Source: Clarkia xantiana subsp. parviflora (taxonomy: Eukaryota > Streptophyta > Magnoliopsida > Myrtales > Onagraceae). From it: a DNA stretch of 64,000 bases. Each line of letters opens with the position of its first letter. The stretch's first letter is position 1. This document shows, one piece after another, positions 62,571 to 64,000 of the stretch. The notes below the pieces were generated by a model. The model saw only the letters and a program-made list of their open reading frames with translations, had not been told where the DNA came from and did not search any database. The DNA lies in assembly GCA_036873135.1 (NCBI GenBank), contig JAPTYO010000002.1:34773452-34837451 (forward strand), read 5' to 3'. The position numbers were made by a program, and so were the translations under genes.

Positions 62571-63258
62571 CATGGGTCCACATTGTTAGAATGGATTAGA
62601 TGCAATGGGTAGTCAGCTCGTAGTGATTCACCAAATTGCTTGCGGGTCGACTTTCCGGCTAGACAGTTCTCACAAGAGGTTTTCACCACTTTAGTTGCTC
62701 CGTGGGGTAGCCCTCTCCGGGCTAGAGTTTGAACTATGTCGTAGCCTATGTGTCCCAACCTCGCATGCCATCCAGGCGCATCATTTTCTGCTTCCCTAGA
62801 CGACATTGAATTCATTCGGCTCGAAACTTCATATCCATAACGATGAGGCCATTAGTGGAAAATGCATGATCATAAAAGACATTGCCTTTATTTATACGAA
62901 CAAGGGAGTTCTCAAATGATAAGAAAATCCATTATTCATAAGAGAGATAACAGAAACAACATTCCTTCGAATTCTCGGAGCAAAAAGGATATTCTCACGA
63001 ATTAGAGTTCTGCCATTGCGCATGGACAATCTGCAGTTCCCTATTCCTTCGACGTCAACTTGAGAGATGTCGCCAATGTATATCCTTTTTATCATTCGAC
63101 ATTCGTCTAACCAAGGAAAATGATCCTCTGTCATTGGTTATGTGGTATGTCGAACCTGAGACAAGAATCCAAGAAGGATTTGAATCAGTTAACAAGACAG
63201 TAGAGGAAACTAAAACTTCCACAACATATACAATGTCGCATACCTTGGCAACATGCAA
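62571..63258 (-). pseudogene. Copia-2c protease and GAG pre-integrase
   Basis: 63258-63055 holds 'SNPSWILVSGSTYHITNDRG', the copia protease site with D(S/T)G changed to V-S-G, so the catalytic Asp is lost. 63134-62892 has 'QVDVEGIGNCRLSMRNGRTL' and 'VSVISLMNNGF'. 62815-62570 is the pre-integrase zinc motif: 'WHARLGHIGYD' and 'SCENCLAGKSTRKQFGE'. Frameshifts separate the three parts. Confidence 0.85.
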
Positions 63259-63611
63259 TTTGCTGGGCCCAGGTTCATCACCGATACGGCGAGGGCTAGA
63301 GTCCCTGCAAACTATCTCTGATTTTAACTAGAGTTTGCCTTGTTCAGGCTTTATCGACATTTTACCGTCGACAGCCTGTTGTTTCTTTCCCTTGCTCCTT
63401 GATTTCCTCTTCTTCTGTCCAGCAGGTTTCCCTGGCATTTTGGTTCCTTTCGTCAACGATTTAATCGAGCCTCTTCCATCTCGATTAATTTCATGACACT
63501 CGGGAGATCCAACACTGAACCACTAATAGTCAGTAACGTATATGTTGCTCTCAAGGACTTCAGTAGAATCCTGATTAAGGCTTGAATTTTATCTTATTTA
63601 ACCATTTGACT

Positions 63612-64000
63612 TTATACTTCAATTGGTTCAATCATGCTGAGGAGTTGGTATGCCTTTTCAAGCACACTTATGATGTTGCTCGTTAGACATTCATCCAAAG
63701 ATGGTATAAGTAGGTGCAGTTTAACTGCTAGACTGCTTCCATATTTCATGAACAGTGCATACCAGACATCCTTTGTAACCGGAATATCCTTATACTCTTC
63801 TCTGAAGTCTGAAGACATCTGAGACAGCAAAATATCCTTGGCTCTCTTGTCATCCTGATCCCACTTGAAGTAGGCATATGCTAGCCCCTTGGTCAGGCCC
63901 GCATTTGGACAACTCATCGTCTTCCGAATGTGGTCTATCAGACCTTTATCTCCCAGAACATCATTGAAGCGTTTGCACCACGAGTCATAGTTCGTCTCAT
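63612..64000 (-). pseudogene. Copia-2c gag (runs off the window)
   Basis: Minus sense 'YDSWCKRFNDVLGDKGLIDH' at the window edge, then 'KWDQDDKRAKDILLSQMSSD', 'VTKDVWYALFMKYGS' and 'LDECLTSNIISVLEKAYQLL', a copia gag pattern. A short stretch (63611-63259) before the protease is broken and Lys-rich in minus sense, as expected for the zinc-knuckle region. Confidence 0.82.

Larger units (their letters stand above)
61921..64000 (-). mobile_element. Copia-2c: copia 5' half (gag to integrase) in opposite orientation
   Basis: Minus-strand order from the right edge: gag, protease, pre-integrase, integrase. It ends at about 61923, where 'VVEHESSDVTFPE' meets Copia-2b tail DNA. The same place in Copia-2b ('gaacatgag...cgttacattcc', about 59670) is where that fragment begins, so the two halves together cover one element, inverted against each other. 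Runs off the window at 64000. Confidence 0.85.

Overview
The window is plant nuclear DNA, almost certainly from an angiosperm. It is a dense nest of retrotransposons around a little older single-copy-like sequence. Evidence for a plant: Ty3/gypsy elements of the Tat type (two RNase H domains), Ty1/copia elements primed by a 'TGGTATCAGAG' site, an L1-type LINE with a plant-style zf-RVT/RNase H tail, and a type 2 non-specific lipid-transfer protein gene (nsLTP2, 21038-21302, minus). That gene is the only host gene I can recognise. No rRNA, tRNA, CRISPR or bacterial gene is present.

Layout. 1-6715: an L1 LINE on the minus strand, split by a short coding-free LTR element (1667-3876). 6716-17583: a copia element (Copia-1, minus, TSD 'atttt'), itself split by a degenerate Tat element (Tat-1, about 8640-15007). 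17589-23053: older AT-rich DNA with two copies of a small inverted-repeat transposon and the nsLTP2 gene. 23059-49300: a large coding-free LTR element (LARD, minus, TSD 'ggtaa', Ogre-like primer site). It carries two nested Tat elements: Tat-2 (27560-36655, minus, TSD 'agatg') in its body and Tat-3 (39829-49011, plus, TSD 'attcc') in its 5' LTR. 49306-52070: older DNA with a long near-perfect hairpin. About 52075-64000: scrambled remnants, namely a Tat gag fused to the 3' half of a copia element (Copia-2a), a second copia 3' half (Copia-2b), and a copia 5' half in opposite orientation (Copia-2c).

How the parts work. The autonomous Tat plan is LTR, primer site, gag, protease, reverse transcriptase, degenerate RNase H, second RNase H, integrase, a 3' region of short tandem repeats, LTR. 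Each resident is defective in its own way. Tat-2 has an uninterrupted 1256-residue pol but no gag. Tat-3 has young LTRs and gag but has lost the reverse-transcriptase active site. Tat-1 is frameshifted throughout. The LARD and the short element encode nothing and would need enzymes from elsewhere.

Most interesting. (1) Tat-2 and Tat-3 each carry, between pol and the 3' LTR, an unrelated antisense gene with a TATA box and canonical introns. The Tat-3 gene is an intact 112-residue two-exon ORF not visible as one continuous frame. (2) The 3' tandem arrays of Tat-1, Tat-2, Tat-3 and the LARD are unrelated in sequence, yet all are built of short stem-loops. In the LARD and Tat-3 arrays the paired bases change together between copies. 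(3) The nsLTP2 gene has its signal peptide and its eight-cysteine domain in different frames.

All family names come from motifs read by eye. No database search or folding program was run.
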